A DNA stretch of 64,000 bases from Marivirga aurantiaca (lineage in GTDB: Bacteria; Bacteroidota; Bacteroidia; Cytophagales; Cyclobacteriaceae): assembly GCF_016679925.1 (NCBI RefSeq), contig NZ_JAEQBW010000001.1, forward strand, positions 744,001 through 808,000. The letters are read 5' to 3'. The stretch's first letter is position 1; every line of letters begins with the position of its first letter. The notes below the pieces were generated by a model. The model searched no databases, was not told where the DNA came from, and worked only from the letters and a program-made list of their open reading frames with translations. The position numbers were made by a program, and so were the translations under genes. Positions 45,482-54,051 of this stretch are shown here, piece after piece.

Positions 45482-45769
45482 CTACTTTTTCTTCTTAACA
45501 CTATCGCTTTCATCGGTATTTTGTTTTTTGGCTTTTTCGCTTCTGCCCATGCCTTCCTGTTCGGTTTTTTCTACTTTATTGGGCATGGTTTTTTCATTGG
45601 GGTCTTTTTCAATATACTCTTCATCTCCCTCATGCCTCTTGTTTTGTTTTCTCCTGAGTTCTTCCTCCTCTTCCCGCTCTTTCTTCTTCGAGTCTTTTTC
45701 ATTGAGATTAGCGGACATTCCATTCCTATATATATTAGTTGGGTGCGTAGTTAAAATTGACTTCTTCAT
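45482..45769 (-). CDS. small highly charged hypothetical protein
   Basis: A 95-residue protein composed largely of Lys, Glu and Asp (KDSKKKEREEEEELRRKQNK, EGMGRSEKAKKQNTDESDS). It lies 26 bp downstream of the SDR stop on the same strand. The composition is that of disordered stress-associated proteins, and codon usage matches the region. No family was recognised. The opposite frame shows only shadow ORFs rich in Phe/Leu. Confidence that it is expressed is moderate. Confidence 0.55.
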   Translation of the reverse strand: MKKSILTTHPTNIYRNGMSANLNEKDSKKKEREEEEELRRKQNKRHEGDEEYIEKDPNEKTMPNKVEKTEQEGMGRSEKAKKQNTDESDSVKKKK

Positions 45770-45795
45770 GATTTTTTTGGTTTAGCTTTTAAATT

Positions 45796-46659
45796 TTAAG
45801 TGTTAATAATTTCGCCTCCATTGGGATGCAGAAACTGCCCTGAAAAGTAACTTGAATCTTCCGAGGCAAGAAAAACATAACTTGGAGCTACTTCAGAAGG
45901 CTCACCGGGTCTTCCCATAGGTGTATTCAAGCCAAACTTATCTACCTTCTCTTTCGAAAAAGAAGAAGGAATTAACGGTGTCCAGATAGGGCCGGGAGCC
46001 ACACCATTTACCCGAATTCCTTTTGGGGTAAGGTTGGCAGAAAGCGACCTGGTAAAAGCCACAATAGCTCCTTTAGTAGACGCATAATCAATCAAATGAT
46101 GACTGCCCCTGAAAGCCGTAACCGAAGTACTGTTAATAATGGAGGCTCCTTTTTTTAAATGAGGAAGGGCAGCTTTAATGATAAAAAATTGGGAAAAAAC
46201 GTTTGTCTCAAAAGTTTTCCGAAGTTGTTCTTCTGTTATATCTTCAAAATTGTCCTGTGGGTATTGTTGGGCAGCATTGTTGACTACGATGTCCAACTTA
46301 CCAAACTCCTTCATTGTTTCATTAATTATTTTCTGGCAGTGTTTCATTTTACTGATGTCACCTTTAATGATTTTGGCATGCTTCCCTGCTTCCTCTACCA
46401 TCTTTTTGGTTTCTTTGGCATCTTTGTCTTCCTCAAGGTAAGAAATCACCACATCAGCACCTTCCCGTGCAAAGGCAACTGCAACAGCTCTGCCAATACC
46501 ACTGTCGCCACCTGTGATGATAGCCACTTTGTCTTTTAACTTTCCACTGCCTTTATAGCCGGGAGTTTCTTTTTTGGCTTTTGGTTCCGGAGACATTTTG
46601 TGCTCTTTTCCGGGTTGCTTTTCCTGCTTTTGAGCCGGTTTTTTCTTCTTTTCTGTCAT
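45796..46659 (-). CDS. SDR family oxidoreductase, YhxC/GSP39-like
   Basis: The start at 46659 (MTEKKKKPAQ) gives a 287-residue protein with a Lys/Glu/Pro-rich N-terminal tail, then the SDR cofactor loop VAIITGGDSGIGRAVAVAFA, NNAAQQYPQ, a Ser in INSTSV and the YASTKGA catalytic pair. The tail followed by GYKGSGKLKDKVAIITG is characteristic of the YhxC/general-stress SDR group. The longer ORF from 46713 adds an atypical hydrophobic leader and is less likely. It is followed by the small charged protein. A TACTTAA-gt-TTAAGTA sequence lies ~210 bp upstream. Confidence 0.9.
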   Translation of the reverse strand: MTEKKKKPAQKQEKQPGKEHKMSPEPKAKKETPGYKGSGKLKDKVAIITGGDSGIGRAVAVAFAREGADVVISYLEEDKDAKETKKMVEEAGKHAKIIKGDISKMKHCQKIINETMKEFGKLDIVVNNAAQQYPQDNFEDITEEQLRKTFETNVFSQFFIIKAALPHLKKGASIINSTSVTAFRGSHHLIDYASTKGAIVAFTRSLSANLTPKGIRVNGVAPGPIWTPLIPSSFSKEKVDKFGLNTPMGRPGEPSEVAPSYVFLASEDSSYFSGQFLHPNGGEIINT

Positions 46660-46947
46660 GTTGATAGCTTTTGTAAGTCCATTATTGAAAGCTCCTGTCA
46701 ATGGTATTCCCATAGCGGGAACACTTTCAGATCCTAATCTTTCAGGAGACTAATTTATCGGCTATTAGCTAGCAAATCCTTACATGTTTTTGAATAGGTA
46801 TTATATTATTAGGAGATTTTGGAAGGATTTATAGGAGAATACTATTGTATGATTAACAACCCTATTGTACTTAAGTTTAAGTAAATTCAGAACCCCTGAT
46901 CTGACCTTTAGTATTTGACAAAAAGCGCACTTTGCTCGCAAACTTGA

Positions 46948-47074
46948 ATTGCCTCAAAAAACTTTAATAGCATGGGACGGAACTATAATGCTATTAAGTT
47001 AAGGCAATCTTCCTTCTCTCTTCGGGGAAGGATACAAGGAAGGGGGTTTAATTAAAGCTTAACTTGATAGCATT
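46948..47074. mobile_element. small terminal-inverted-repeat element, copy 1 (nested ends)
   Basis: The end sequence aatgctattaagttaag (46987-47003) and its reverse complement with one mismatch, cttaacttgatagcatt (47058-47074), bound an 88-bp unit. An extra inverted end lies just outside: attgcc...ttaatagcat (46948-46973) is the reverse complement of atgctattaa...ggcaat (46988-47008). The unit has no ORF. A related copy is at 59784-59887. It sits downstream of the PAS histidine kinase stop. It fits a MITE or paired palindrome. Confidence 0.55.
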
Positions 47075-47128
47075 GAGGGGTGTAGAATAATACTGCGACA
47101 AAATATTTACTTAGGGTGAGATCTGAGA

Positions 47129-48373
47129 CTATCTGCGGTCAGGTGGATTGGAAAGGATGATAAAAGAGATTTTGGCTCCTTCTCCGAGAGTGCCCTTAGC
47201 TTCTATGGTTCCTCCATGATTCTCTACTATGCTCTTGCAGATGGCCAGGCCTATTCCTGTTCCGGAATATTCCAACTTACCATGTAGCCGTTTGAAAATC
47301 AGAAATATGTTTTCTGCATCTGACTGGTTAAAGCCAATTCCATTATCTTCAACGGAAATTTTAATGAGTTCCTGTTCCTGTTTTGGGGAAAATTTTTCTA
47401 ATTCCTTTGTGTTGGGTTGCTCATTTTTGATACTAATCACAGGCGCAATATCTGCTTTGGAATACTTGAGCGAATTATTGAGCAGGTTAACAAATAGTTG
47501 CTGTATTTGAAATGGAATCACCTTCCCAAAAGGCAAAGGATCTATATTGATGACTGCTTTTTTTTCTTCTATGTCAAAGGAAATTTCATGTAAGGCATCT
47601 TGTAAAATGCCCTGTAAGGAAGTATATTCAAATTCTTCTTCCGATTTGGATATCCTGGAAAAGGCTAAAAGATCTACAATCAACATTTGCATCCTGTTGG
47701 CAGTAAGCTGTATTTTACTGATATAATCACCTACTTTTGGGGAGAGGCGCATCTCTTCCATTTGCTCCAGCCGGGAGATAAAAATCTGAATTTTCCTAAG
47801 AGGTTCCTGTAGATCATGACTGGCAATCTGGCTGAAAGAAGCTAGTTCCGAGTTGCTCCTCATAAGCTCCTGGTTTTGCTCCTCTAAACTTAAAGTTATG
47901 AGTGTTTCGGTAGTTACATCCTTGATAGCTACCATGATGATGGTATTATCCGTTTCTTCTAAAAGTTGGTTTTTCAGGCTAATGTATTTAATCGCATTTT
48001 CTTTTGTTATTATTCTGATTCTACTGGCACCTATTTCCTTATGTGTATTGTGTGTACCTATTTTAGTAACTCCTTTCAAGTGTCTTATATCATCCGGATG
48101 TACCAACTCAAAGATTTTTTTGACGGTGGGAGTAAAGCTGCCAGGTTCAAATCCCAATATGCGGTATAGGTTATCTGAAAAATTAATTTTTTTTGAAACC
48201 AGATTAATGTCACAAACTCCCATGTCGGCAAGGCTTTCAGAATAATGAAAGAAGTCCTCCTTATTGATTACATTTGCATCTAAATCAAGCGCCTGCTCTT
48301 TCCTAGCTGCAAATGTATTGAATTTTTCATTGCCCAAAATAGTCACTTTGCTTTCTTCACTTTGCTGTTTCAT
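47129..48373 (-). CDS. PAS domain sensor histidine kinase
   Basis: A 414-residue soluble kinase. It has a PAS_3-like sensor (ADMGVCDINLVSKKINFSDN onward) at about residues 45-160, and a HisKA domain with the phospho-acceptor His186 in ASHDLQEPLRK. The HATPase domain has the N box QQLFVNLLNNSLKYSK, DNGIGF and GTGIGLAICKSIVENHGG. There is no transmembrane segment, so it senses an internal signal. No response regulator is adjacent; the sigma-54 activator at 52540 is 4 kb away. The kinase truncated at the right edge is similar in its C-terminal part. The start gives the expected N-terminal length for the PAS type. Confidence 0.9.
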   Translation of the reverse strand: MKQQSEESKVTILGNEKFNTFAARKEQALDLDANVINKEDFFHYSESLADMGVCDINLVSKKINFSDNLYRILGFEPGSFTPTVKKIFELVHPDDIRHLKGVTKIGTHNTHKEIGASRIRIITKENAIKYISLKNQLLEETDNTIIMVAIKDVTTETLITLSLEEQNQELMRSNSELASFSQIASHDLQEPLRKIQIFISRLEQMEEMRLSPKVGDYISKIQLTANRMQMLIVDLLAFSRISKSEEEFEYTSLQGILQDALHEISFDIEEKKAVINIDPLPFGKVIPFQIQQLFVNLLNNSLKYSKADIAPVISIKNEQPNTKELEKFSPKQEQELIKISVEDNGIGFNQSDAENIFLIFKRLHGKLEYSGTGIGLAICKSIVENHGGTIEAKGTLGEGAKISFIILSNPPDRR

Positions 48374-48786
48374 TATGTGAGGAATTTAAAGGTTTTTGAT
48401 TCACTAAGGTAGGGGATTGCTTAGCGAAAGAGTTAGTTATTTTTATATTTAAGAATTATCTGGTGAAATTCTCAAAAATCACTCCAATTTAGTTTGGTTG
48501 TTTATCTTATTGCAAGCTAATAACTTGCAAATGTAATTAAAAATATAAAAGGCATAATATAAATCGTTTTAGTGATTTTTTGATAAGTGGGCAATAGAAA
48601 TGTTCTTTTACATTTAAATGTGGATTTACAGAAACTTTCATCCCACAGTGGCAAGTGTTGCCTGAAAATCTTTCCTTGATGCTTTCATGATATCCATTAA
48701 ATGAAAAAAGACAAATTGTTTTGGCATAGATATTGGAAATATTTTTTGCTATAACAATTTTTTTAAACCTTAAATTTTTTAGAACC
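48374..48786. other. divergent intergenic region of 413 bp
   Basis: Separates the histidine kinase and the PRC-barrel gene starts. AT-rich with no recognised RNA. A minus-strand ORF (48537-48788) of 83 codons has no family-like features and overlaps the PRC start, so I treat it as chance. Promoters for both genes should lie here. Confidence 0.5.
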
Positions 48787-49185
48787 ATGAGAAATCAAAA
48801 TAATGATCTGATTTTATCTACCTCAACTTTGGAAGGTAGCAAAGTAAAAAACTTATCTGATGAAACTATAGGCGATATCAAAGATATTATGTTAGATGCC
48901 GAAACCGGAGAAGTTGCATATGCTGTTTTATCTGTAAATACAGGATTTCTCAACCTTGAGAGCAAGTATTTTGCAATTCCATGGCAAGTATTTTCTTTTA
49001 ATACTGTTGATGAAGTACTTGTTTTGGATATTGATAAAGAAAGACTGAAAAACTCTCCGGGTTTTGATAAAGATAATTGGCCCACAGGACCTCAAACTGA
49101 GTTCATCAATGAAATCAATACCTATTATGGTGTAGAAACTAACCGGATGGGCAGGGCAGAGCCTGAACACAGAACCCCAAGGTAA
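48787..49185 (+). CDS. PRC-barrel domain protein
   Basis: From the ATG at 48787 the 132-residue protein shows the PRC-barrel beta core: STLEGSKVKNLSDETIGDI (residues ~14-32), MLDAETGEVAYAVLSVNTGF and then YFAIPWQVFSF. The C-terminal ~35 residues are polar. PRC-barrel proteins occur in photosynthetic, RNA-processing and stress contexts. This stand-alone version is common in stress-related loci. I chose 48787 because the 18 upstream residues of the longer frame are hydrophobic and not family-like. It is monocistronic, followed by a Rho-independent terminator. Confidence 0.88.
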   Translation: MRNQNNDLILSTSTLEGSKVKNLSDETIGDIKDIMLDAETGEVAYAVLSVNTGFLNLESKYFAIPWQVFSFNTVDEVLVLDIDKERLKNSPGFDKDNWPTGPQTEFINEINTYYGVETNRMGRAEPEHRTPR

Positions 49186-49204
49186 CACCTTTCATTTTTA
49201 ATTG

Positions 49205-49247
49205 GTAATTCCCTGAAAAATCTTCGGGGAATTACTTTCTAATTTTT
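49205..49247 (+). terminator. Rho-independent terminator of the PRC-barrel gene
   Basis: gtaattccc (49205-49213) and gggaattac (49227-49235) form a perfect 9-bp stem with a 13-nt loop, followed by the T-rich tail tttctaatttttt. The position 20 bp after the stop codon supports it. Confidence 0.75.
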
Positions 49248-49454
49248 TAAAGCGGCATACAGCAATGTGTTGTCTGCATTGAGTTTTCTTCCCCCAATCT
49301 GGTGTTAAATACTTTGCACACTTTTGTGGCACAGTGTGTATTTTATGTTACACTTTGTGTAAAATATTGGCAAAGGTGCATATTGATATTCCCGGGCTTT
49401 TTAATGTTTTTAATATTCTATAGCTTACTCAATTCTCCTATTTCTCTTTTCGAT

Positions 49455-49979
49455 TTATATTACACTACTCTTACTTTTGTGTTGCAAAAGATTTTCACAA
49501 GCTAGTAATAGTTGATGACAATATTCTGCTTTTACCTCTTCAGGATTTTCTTTCTCGCTATGGATTTTTTTACTAAAGATCACTTCACCATTCAAAACGA
49601 TAGCTCCATAAGCAAACAATTCAACAAGATCTCGATCAGGTAAAGGGGAAGCATATCCTGTTAAACTCAAGCCTATTTCGCAATTAAACAGTTGGCAAAC
49701 TCCTAAAGCCATTTTTTCTGCCACACGTTGTGTTACTCCCTTGTAAGGGTTGCATTCTTCAAATGGAACTTGTAGATGTTGCAGTTTTTGATCACAATTA
49801 TAGGTTGTTATTCCCCCTTCAAAAAACATCATAGCACCTTTTCCGGAACCAACCAAATTTTGCAACAAACCTGAAGAAACACTTTCAGCTACTGCAATTG
49901 TAGCTTCTCTGCTCAAACAAAATTGTTTAATGGTTTCCAGTGCATGTTGGATTTCTTCCTTAGGTAATTTGCTTTTCAT
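49455..49979 (-). CDS. CinA-type nicotinamide-nucleotide amidase
   Basis: A 174-residue CinA C-terminal domain protein: AVAESVSSGLLQNLVGSGKGA (with the typical Ser/Gly pair), FEGGITTYNCDQK, and then GVTQRVAEKMALGV and EIGLSLTGYASP. This domain hydrolyses nicotinamide mononucleotide to nicotinate mononucleotide and ammonia, feeding NAD recycling. Only the amidase domain is present, with no CinA N-terminal ADP-ribose hydrolase part. Its neighbours point to stress-related functions. A 259-bp gap on its 5' side contains no ORF. Confidence 0.88.
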   Translation of the reverse strand: MKSKLPKEEIQHALETIKQFCLSREATIAVAESVSSGLLQNLVGSGKGAMMFFEGGITTYNCDQKLQHLQVPFEECNPYKGVTQRVAEKMALGVCQLFNCEIGLSLTGYASPLPDRDLVELFAYGAIVLNGEVIFSKKIHSEKENPEEVKAEYCHQLLLACENLLQHKSKSSVI

Positions 49980-50238
49980 ATTGTTTTGGATTTTATTTTG
50001 ATCATTATTTAAAAAATAGAGTCGAAAATCATTCCGTTTTATCCAGATGTCGTTTTAGATAATTATTAATGATTTGAATTCAACCTTCAAAAGTATTTGC
50101 AGGCTATGGTTTTTAATAAAATTTGTTTGTATAAAATAAGGCGACCTCCGAAGAAAAAAGGAGGAATACATCATTCATTTAAAAGTATTTAACGATTTGC
50201 TTTAGTAAATTGGTTGCATTAAATCATTTCTATTTTGT

Positions 50239-50742
50239 ATGACATTTAGTAACTTTTTACTCACCATATTTTCCGGACTTGCCGGCACATTAATAATGAC
50301 GGCTATTATGTACCTCTATGCCCGGGTATCAAAAAAGGATACCAGAGTAGTTCACGTTTTAGGGACAATGCTTACTGGTAGTTCCAGCCAAGTGTCTCTT
50401 GAGAGTAAAAAAGTACTTCTCACTGGCAGTATGGCCCATCTTGGAATAGGTATGTTATTCTCTTTAATGTATTTTCTATTATGGAATTGGGGAGTTTTCG
50501 ATATTACTGTCACTGATTCTGTCATTATAGGTGCACTGAGTGGGGGTATTTCAATTATTGTTTGGAGGTCATATTTTGTGTTGCACAGGAATCCTCCGGT
50601 TCTTTCTCTCTTTCATTATTTTATTGCCCTGTTTATTTCTCACATTGTTTTTGGTGTGGTCACTGTTAATATGTTTAGATTGATTTCAGATGATCCTCAG
50701 TTTTGGTATAGAATGAAGCAAGATCTATCCGCTAGTTTATAA
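50239..50742 (+). CDS. hypothetical four-TM membrane protein
   Basis: A 167-residue protein with four hydrophobic segments: NFLLTIFSGLAGTLIMTAIM (residues 4-23), HLGIGMLFSLMYFLLWNWGV (~67-86), VIIGALSGGISIIVWRSYFV (~95-114) and LFHYFIALFISHIVFGVVTV (~124-143). The basic loop KKDTRVVHVLGTML follows the first helix. I do not recognise the family. It is the last gene before the REP-like palindrome field, and the first palindrome starts 10 bp after its stop. It is a good real-gene candidate by length and helix pattern. Confidence 0.75.
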   Translation: MTFSNFLLTIFSGLAGTLIMTAIMYLYARVSKKDTRVVHVLGTMLTGSSSQVSLESKKVLLTGSMAHLGIGMLFSLMYFLLWNWGVFDITVTDSVIIGALSGGISIIVWRSYFVLHRNPPVLSLFHYFIALFISHIVFGVVTVNMFRLISDDPQFWYRMKQDLSASL

Positions 50743-50751
50743 ATATATAGC

Positions 50752-51480
50752 TTATAGGGTCAGGTGATGATTTCACCCTTTCAGGGCTCTTGTTATACGC
50801 ATTTTTATAACGCGTTGCCCGTTCGCTATTGATTTGGTCCTTTCAGGACTGAGGGTTTGACCATTACCATTAAGTTGAAATTTTAGTAACCTACTTTAAG
50901 AGAGGTCAAAGTTTTTTACCTTATAATTTACTTCTATGATGTTTACAGATGAAATTCGAAATTCTTCACTTCGTTTAATTAGGTATTTGTTAGTTGAGTA
51001 AACAACAGCCCTGAAGGGGCTACATCATCAGCGGAGTGTGTAGCAATTTGTAATTATTATGGAATGAAATTTAGCCTTTCAGGACTGAGGGTTCATGACT
51101 ATTACTTTAAGGTCAAAATTTTTGTCAATCTATCTTATACTTATAGGAGGGGTCAAAATTTTTTAACTTATAATTTACTTCTATGATGTTTACAGATGAA
51201 ATTCGAAATTCTTCACTTCGTTTAATTAGGTATTTGTTAGTTGAGTTATAGGGTCAAGTGATGATTTCACCCTTTCAGGGCTCTTGTTATACGCATTTTT
51301 ATAACGCGTTGCCCGTTCGCTACTGATTTGGTCCTTTCAGGACTGAAGCGTCTCGATCAGAAACTATGTCTATATTAATGAACAGAGTAAATAAAAGCCC
51401 TGAAGGGGCTACATCACCAGCGGAGTGTGAAGCACTCCGTAATAATTATAGTGGAATTAGCCCTGAAAGGGTGTAATCAA
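50752..51480. repeat. REP-like palindrome field left of the Y1 transposase
   Basis: Units read as follows. A: gatttcaccctttcagggctc...gtcctttcaggactga (A1 50752-50854, A2 51246-51347). C: agccctgaaggggct...ggagtg-tgtag-cactcc (C1 hybrid 51004-51090, C2 51391-51480). Each contains short hairpins around CCTTTCAGG or CCCTGAAGGGG. The start of A (gatttcacccttt) is the reverse complement of the end of C (aaagggtgtaatc), so the two units are mirror ends. Related units lie on the right side at 52027-52282. It is a REP-type field of the neighbouring transposase. Confidence 0.8.
50904..51246 (+). repeat. 96-bp direct repeat, period 247 bp
   Basis: B1 (50904-50999) and B2 (51151-51246) are identical except at two positions, and both are followed by A- or C-type palindromes. 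They show a recent tandem duplication of a REP module. Confidence 0.85.
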
Positions 51481-51492
51481 TATTTTGACCAT

Positions 51493-51945
51493 CTAATCCC
51501 AAACATAATGCTCATCATATTCAATCTTATATTTCTTTAGAAAAGCCCTATATTCATCCTGAAAGGATCTTTTGCCGTGATGAATCTTCTGATTGGAGAT
51601 GTATTCAATTACTAAATCGATCTCTGTCGGGTTCACAGAGAAAGCGCCATAACCATCTTGCCAGTAGAACTTTTTATACTCATCTCCCTTTGTCTTCATC
51701 CATTTAGAGGAATGGGTTTTAACTTCCTCTAACAATTTCATTAATGCTATTTTTTTGGAGAGCATACATAGGATATGTACATGGTCTTTATAACCCCCAA
51801 CTTTAATGGGCCAACATTCGAGATTTTTACAGATACCCCCTAAATAACTGAAAAGTTCATGCTCTATCTTATCGGAAATTAAAGGTTGTCTATGTTTCGT
51901 ACTAAATATTAAATGGATGTAATTTTTCGTAAGTGATTGCCCCAT
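51493..51945 (-). CDS. IS200/REP-associated Y1 transposase (TnpA, RAYT-like)
   Basis: A 150-residue HUH endonuclease from the ATG at 51945 (MGQSLTKNYIHLIFSTKHRQ). The HUH motif is KDHVHIL, and the catalytic Tyr lies in the C-terminal helix region (DGYGAFSVNPTEIDLVIEYI). Such small enzymes nick single-stranded DNA at hairpins and move REP-like palindromes. The longer ORF from 52002 would add 19 residues of non-family sequence. REP-like units flank it on both sides (50752-51480 and 52027-52282). Codon use is like the neighbours, so the insertion may be old. Confidence 0.85.
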   Translation of the reverse strand: MGQSLTKNYIHLIFSTKHRQPLISDKIEHELFSYLGGICKNLECWPIKVGGYKDHVHILCMLSKKIALMKLLEEVKTHSSKWMKTKGDEYKKFYWQDGYGAFSVNPTEIDLVIEYISNQKIHHGKRSFQDEYRAFLKKYKIEYDEHYVWD

Positions 51946-52026
51946 AGATTTATATGATATTTTTGTAGACATTAATCTAATAGGTTTTAAATGTTTAAAC
52001 AAATTGCTATTATAATAGATTTAATT

Positions 52027-52282
52027 GATTTCACCCTTTCAGGGCTCTTGTTGTACGCTCTTTTATAACGAAGGGAGTTGCCCGTTCGCTATTGATTTGG
52101 TCCTTTCAGGACTTAAACCTCTCGGTCAGAAGTGGTTTAATGCTACTATCTTTTAGGGATAGAAGGTTTTACTTTGTCTCAGTTGATAAACTGTGTTAGC
52201 AACAGCCCTGAAAGAGCCTTCTCATCAGCGGAGTGTGTAGCACTCCGTAATAATTATAGTGGAATTAGCCCTGAAAGGGTGC
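52027..52282. repeat. REP-like palindromes right of the Y1 transposase
   Basis: A3 (52027-52112) repeats gatttcacccttt...gtcctttcaggact, and C3 (52201-52282) repeats agccctgaaagagcc...ggagtgtgtagcactcc...agccctgaaagggt. They mirror the left-side units A and C and define the right edge of the field. Confidence 0.8.
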
Positions 52283-52539
52283 GATCTTTAGATTTATTAA
52301 AAAACGTATGATAAAATCTGCTGGAATTAAATTTTGTAACCTTATGCTAAATTGATGTAACAAAGCCGATAGCAATAGTATGTAGCTTTGAGTTCAAACT
52401 TTTAATTGAATCTGTATATTAAAAGTTGAAAGCGCATGTATCAATAAATTCTATACAAATTGAGCTGATGAGATATATCTGGTTATCTGCAATAGTTTAT
52501 CAGCCAAGCTCCGGATTACAATTGTTGTCTAAAAAGTAA

Positions 52540-53955
52540 TTGAATGATTTTATGAAAAAAATACTCATTGTCGATTATCAGTTGTCTTCATGCGAATTAT
52601 TAAGGAAATTCCTTACGAAAAAAAACTTTGAAGTAGAGACCACAACACATGGCGAGAAAGCCCTATTGCTAATCCAGAAGATAGCCTTTGATGTGGTCAT
52701 CTGCGACTATCGTTTGCCAGACTTTGACGGGACTGAATTCTTTAACAAAGCCTCTGTCATTCAACCTCAATCAGCCTATATTTTTATCAGTAATGAAGTA
52801 AATTTAAGAAATGCTGTTTCCTTGGTTCGAAGAGGGGCATACAGTTATTTGGCAAAACCTCTCAACCCTGATGAGTTGCTTGAAGTAATCAGAGAGGCGA
52901 TTTCCATTAAAAATAGTATCTCTGAAAACAATGATAAAAGTTCGGAGGTTGGAGCTAACGAAATGAAGTTTGTGGTGGGGAAAAGCGAGCTCTCCCGGGA
53001 GATGATTAAACAAGTAAAAAGGGTAGGACCCACCAACTATTCAGTAATTATAGAGGGAGAAACAGGAACTGGAAAAGAATCTCTGGCCAGGATGATTCAT
53101 AATGAAAGTCCCCGTAGAAACATGCCTTTCATAGCCATAGATTGTGGGAGTATCTCAAAGGAAATATCAGGTAGTGAATTATTCGGGCATGAGAAGGGAT
53201 CATTTACAGGAGCCATCTCACAAAAAACAGGCTTCTTTGAACTGGCAGAAGGTGGGACGATCTTTTTGGATGAAATAGCTAATCTTTCATTGGAAACACA
53301 AATGGCTCTTTTAAGAGCATTACAAGAGAAAGTGATTAGGAAAATTGGAGGAATTAAGGAGATTCCGGTTGATGTCAGAATTATTGCTGCTACAAATGAA
53401 GATTTAAGATCTAAATCGGAAACCAGTGGTTTCAGAGATGACTTATTTTTCCGTTTAAGTGAATTTGTTTTAAAAGTACCGGCTCTGAGAGATAGAAAAG
53501 TAGACTTGCCTCTTTTCATTGATTTCTTCCTGGAATGTACAGCCCGGGAACTTGGCAGACCAAAACCGGAATTGTCGCAAGAGGTAATTGATCATTTCCA
53601 AACTTATACATGGCCTGGTAATATCAGAGAACTGAAGAACGTGATCAGGAGGGCAAGCCTTTTTGTATCAAAGGACAATTATATATACCTGAATGCTTTA
53701 CCGTCTTCAATACTTGCGAATGAGCATGCTCATTTTCAGGAATTGAGCCTTAGCAATGAGCGAAAAGAAACCCAACTAAATGGGAATTTTGATGAATATA
53801 CCGATTTGAAATCAACAGCCATCCATGCGGAATCCAAAAAAATTATAGAGGTTTTAAATAAGGTCCACTTTAATAAAACCAAAGCCGCTGAAATATTAAA
53901 TATCCACAGAAAGACATTGTACACCAAGCTAAAGATGATGAACATACAATACTAA
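52540..53955 (+). CDS. sigma-54-dependent response regulator (REC-AAA+-Fis HTH)
   Basis: NtrC-type activator of 471 residues. The receiver domain has the phospho-acceptor Asp56 in ICDYRLPDFDG and Lys in YLAKPLN, but the N-terminal acidic pair is reduced to a single Asp12 (VDYQ instead of VDDx). The AAA+ domain has Walker A GETGTGKE (173-180), GSFTGA (220-225, the sigma-54 contact loop, Ser for Ala), Walker B GGTIFLDEI, and later FRDDLFFRLSEFVLKVPALRDR. The C-terminal helix NKTKAAEILNIHRKTLYTKL is a Fis-type HTH. The start could be Met1 or Met5. No kinase is adjacent. Confidence 0.93.
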   Translation: MNDFMKKILIVDYQLSSCELLRKFLTKKNFEVETTTHGEKALLLIQKIAFDVVICDYRLPDFDGTEFFNKASVIQPQSAYIFISNEVNLRNAVSLVRRGAYSYLAKPLNPDELLEVIREAISIKNSISENNDKSSEVGANEMKFVVGKSELSREMIKQVKRVGPTNYSVIIEGETGTGKESLARMIHNESPRRNMPFIAIDCGSISKEISGSELFGHEKGSFTGAISQKTGFFELAEGGTIFLDEIANLSLETQMALLRALQEKVIRKIGGIKEIPVDVRIIAATNEDLRSKSETSGFRDDLFFRLSEFVLKVPALRDRKVDLPLFIDFFLECTARELGRPKPELSQEVIDHFQTYTWPGNIRELKNVIRRASLFVSKDNYIYLNALPSSILANEHAHFQELSLSNERKETQLNGNFDEYTDLKSTAIHAESKKIIEVLNKVHFNKTKAAEILNIHRKTLYTKLKMMNIQY

Positions 53956-54051
53956 AAGCTATTTCATTTATTGTATGGGGTGGTATGGGGACTGCCGATA
54001 AGATTCAAGCTATTGAGCCATATAGTAAGAGGTGCTTTTTAAATAAGTCCT

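Noticed and set aside
45521-45785. Phe/Leu-rich ORFs opposite the charged 95-residue gene
   Set aside because: Mirror frames of a Lys/Glu-rich gene give Phe/Leu-rich translations; no other evidence.
48537-48788. 83-codon minus-strand ORF upstream of the PRC-barrel gene
   Set aside because: It lacks motifs, overlaps the start of the PRC gene and lies in a probable promoter region.
50752-52282. Repeated palindromic units considered as a CRISPR array
   Set aside because: Spacing is irregular, repeats are mirror-related, no cas genes are present and a Y1 transposase lies inside; REP-like units explain it.
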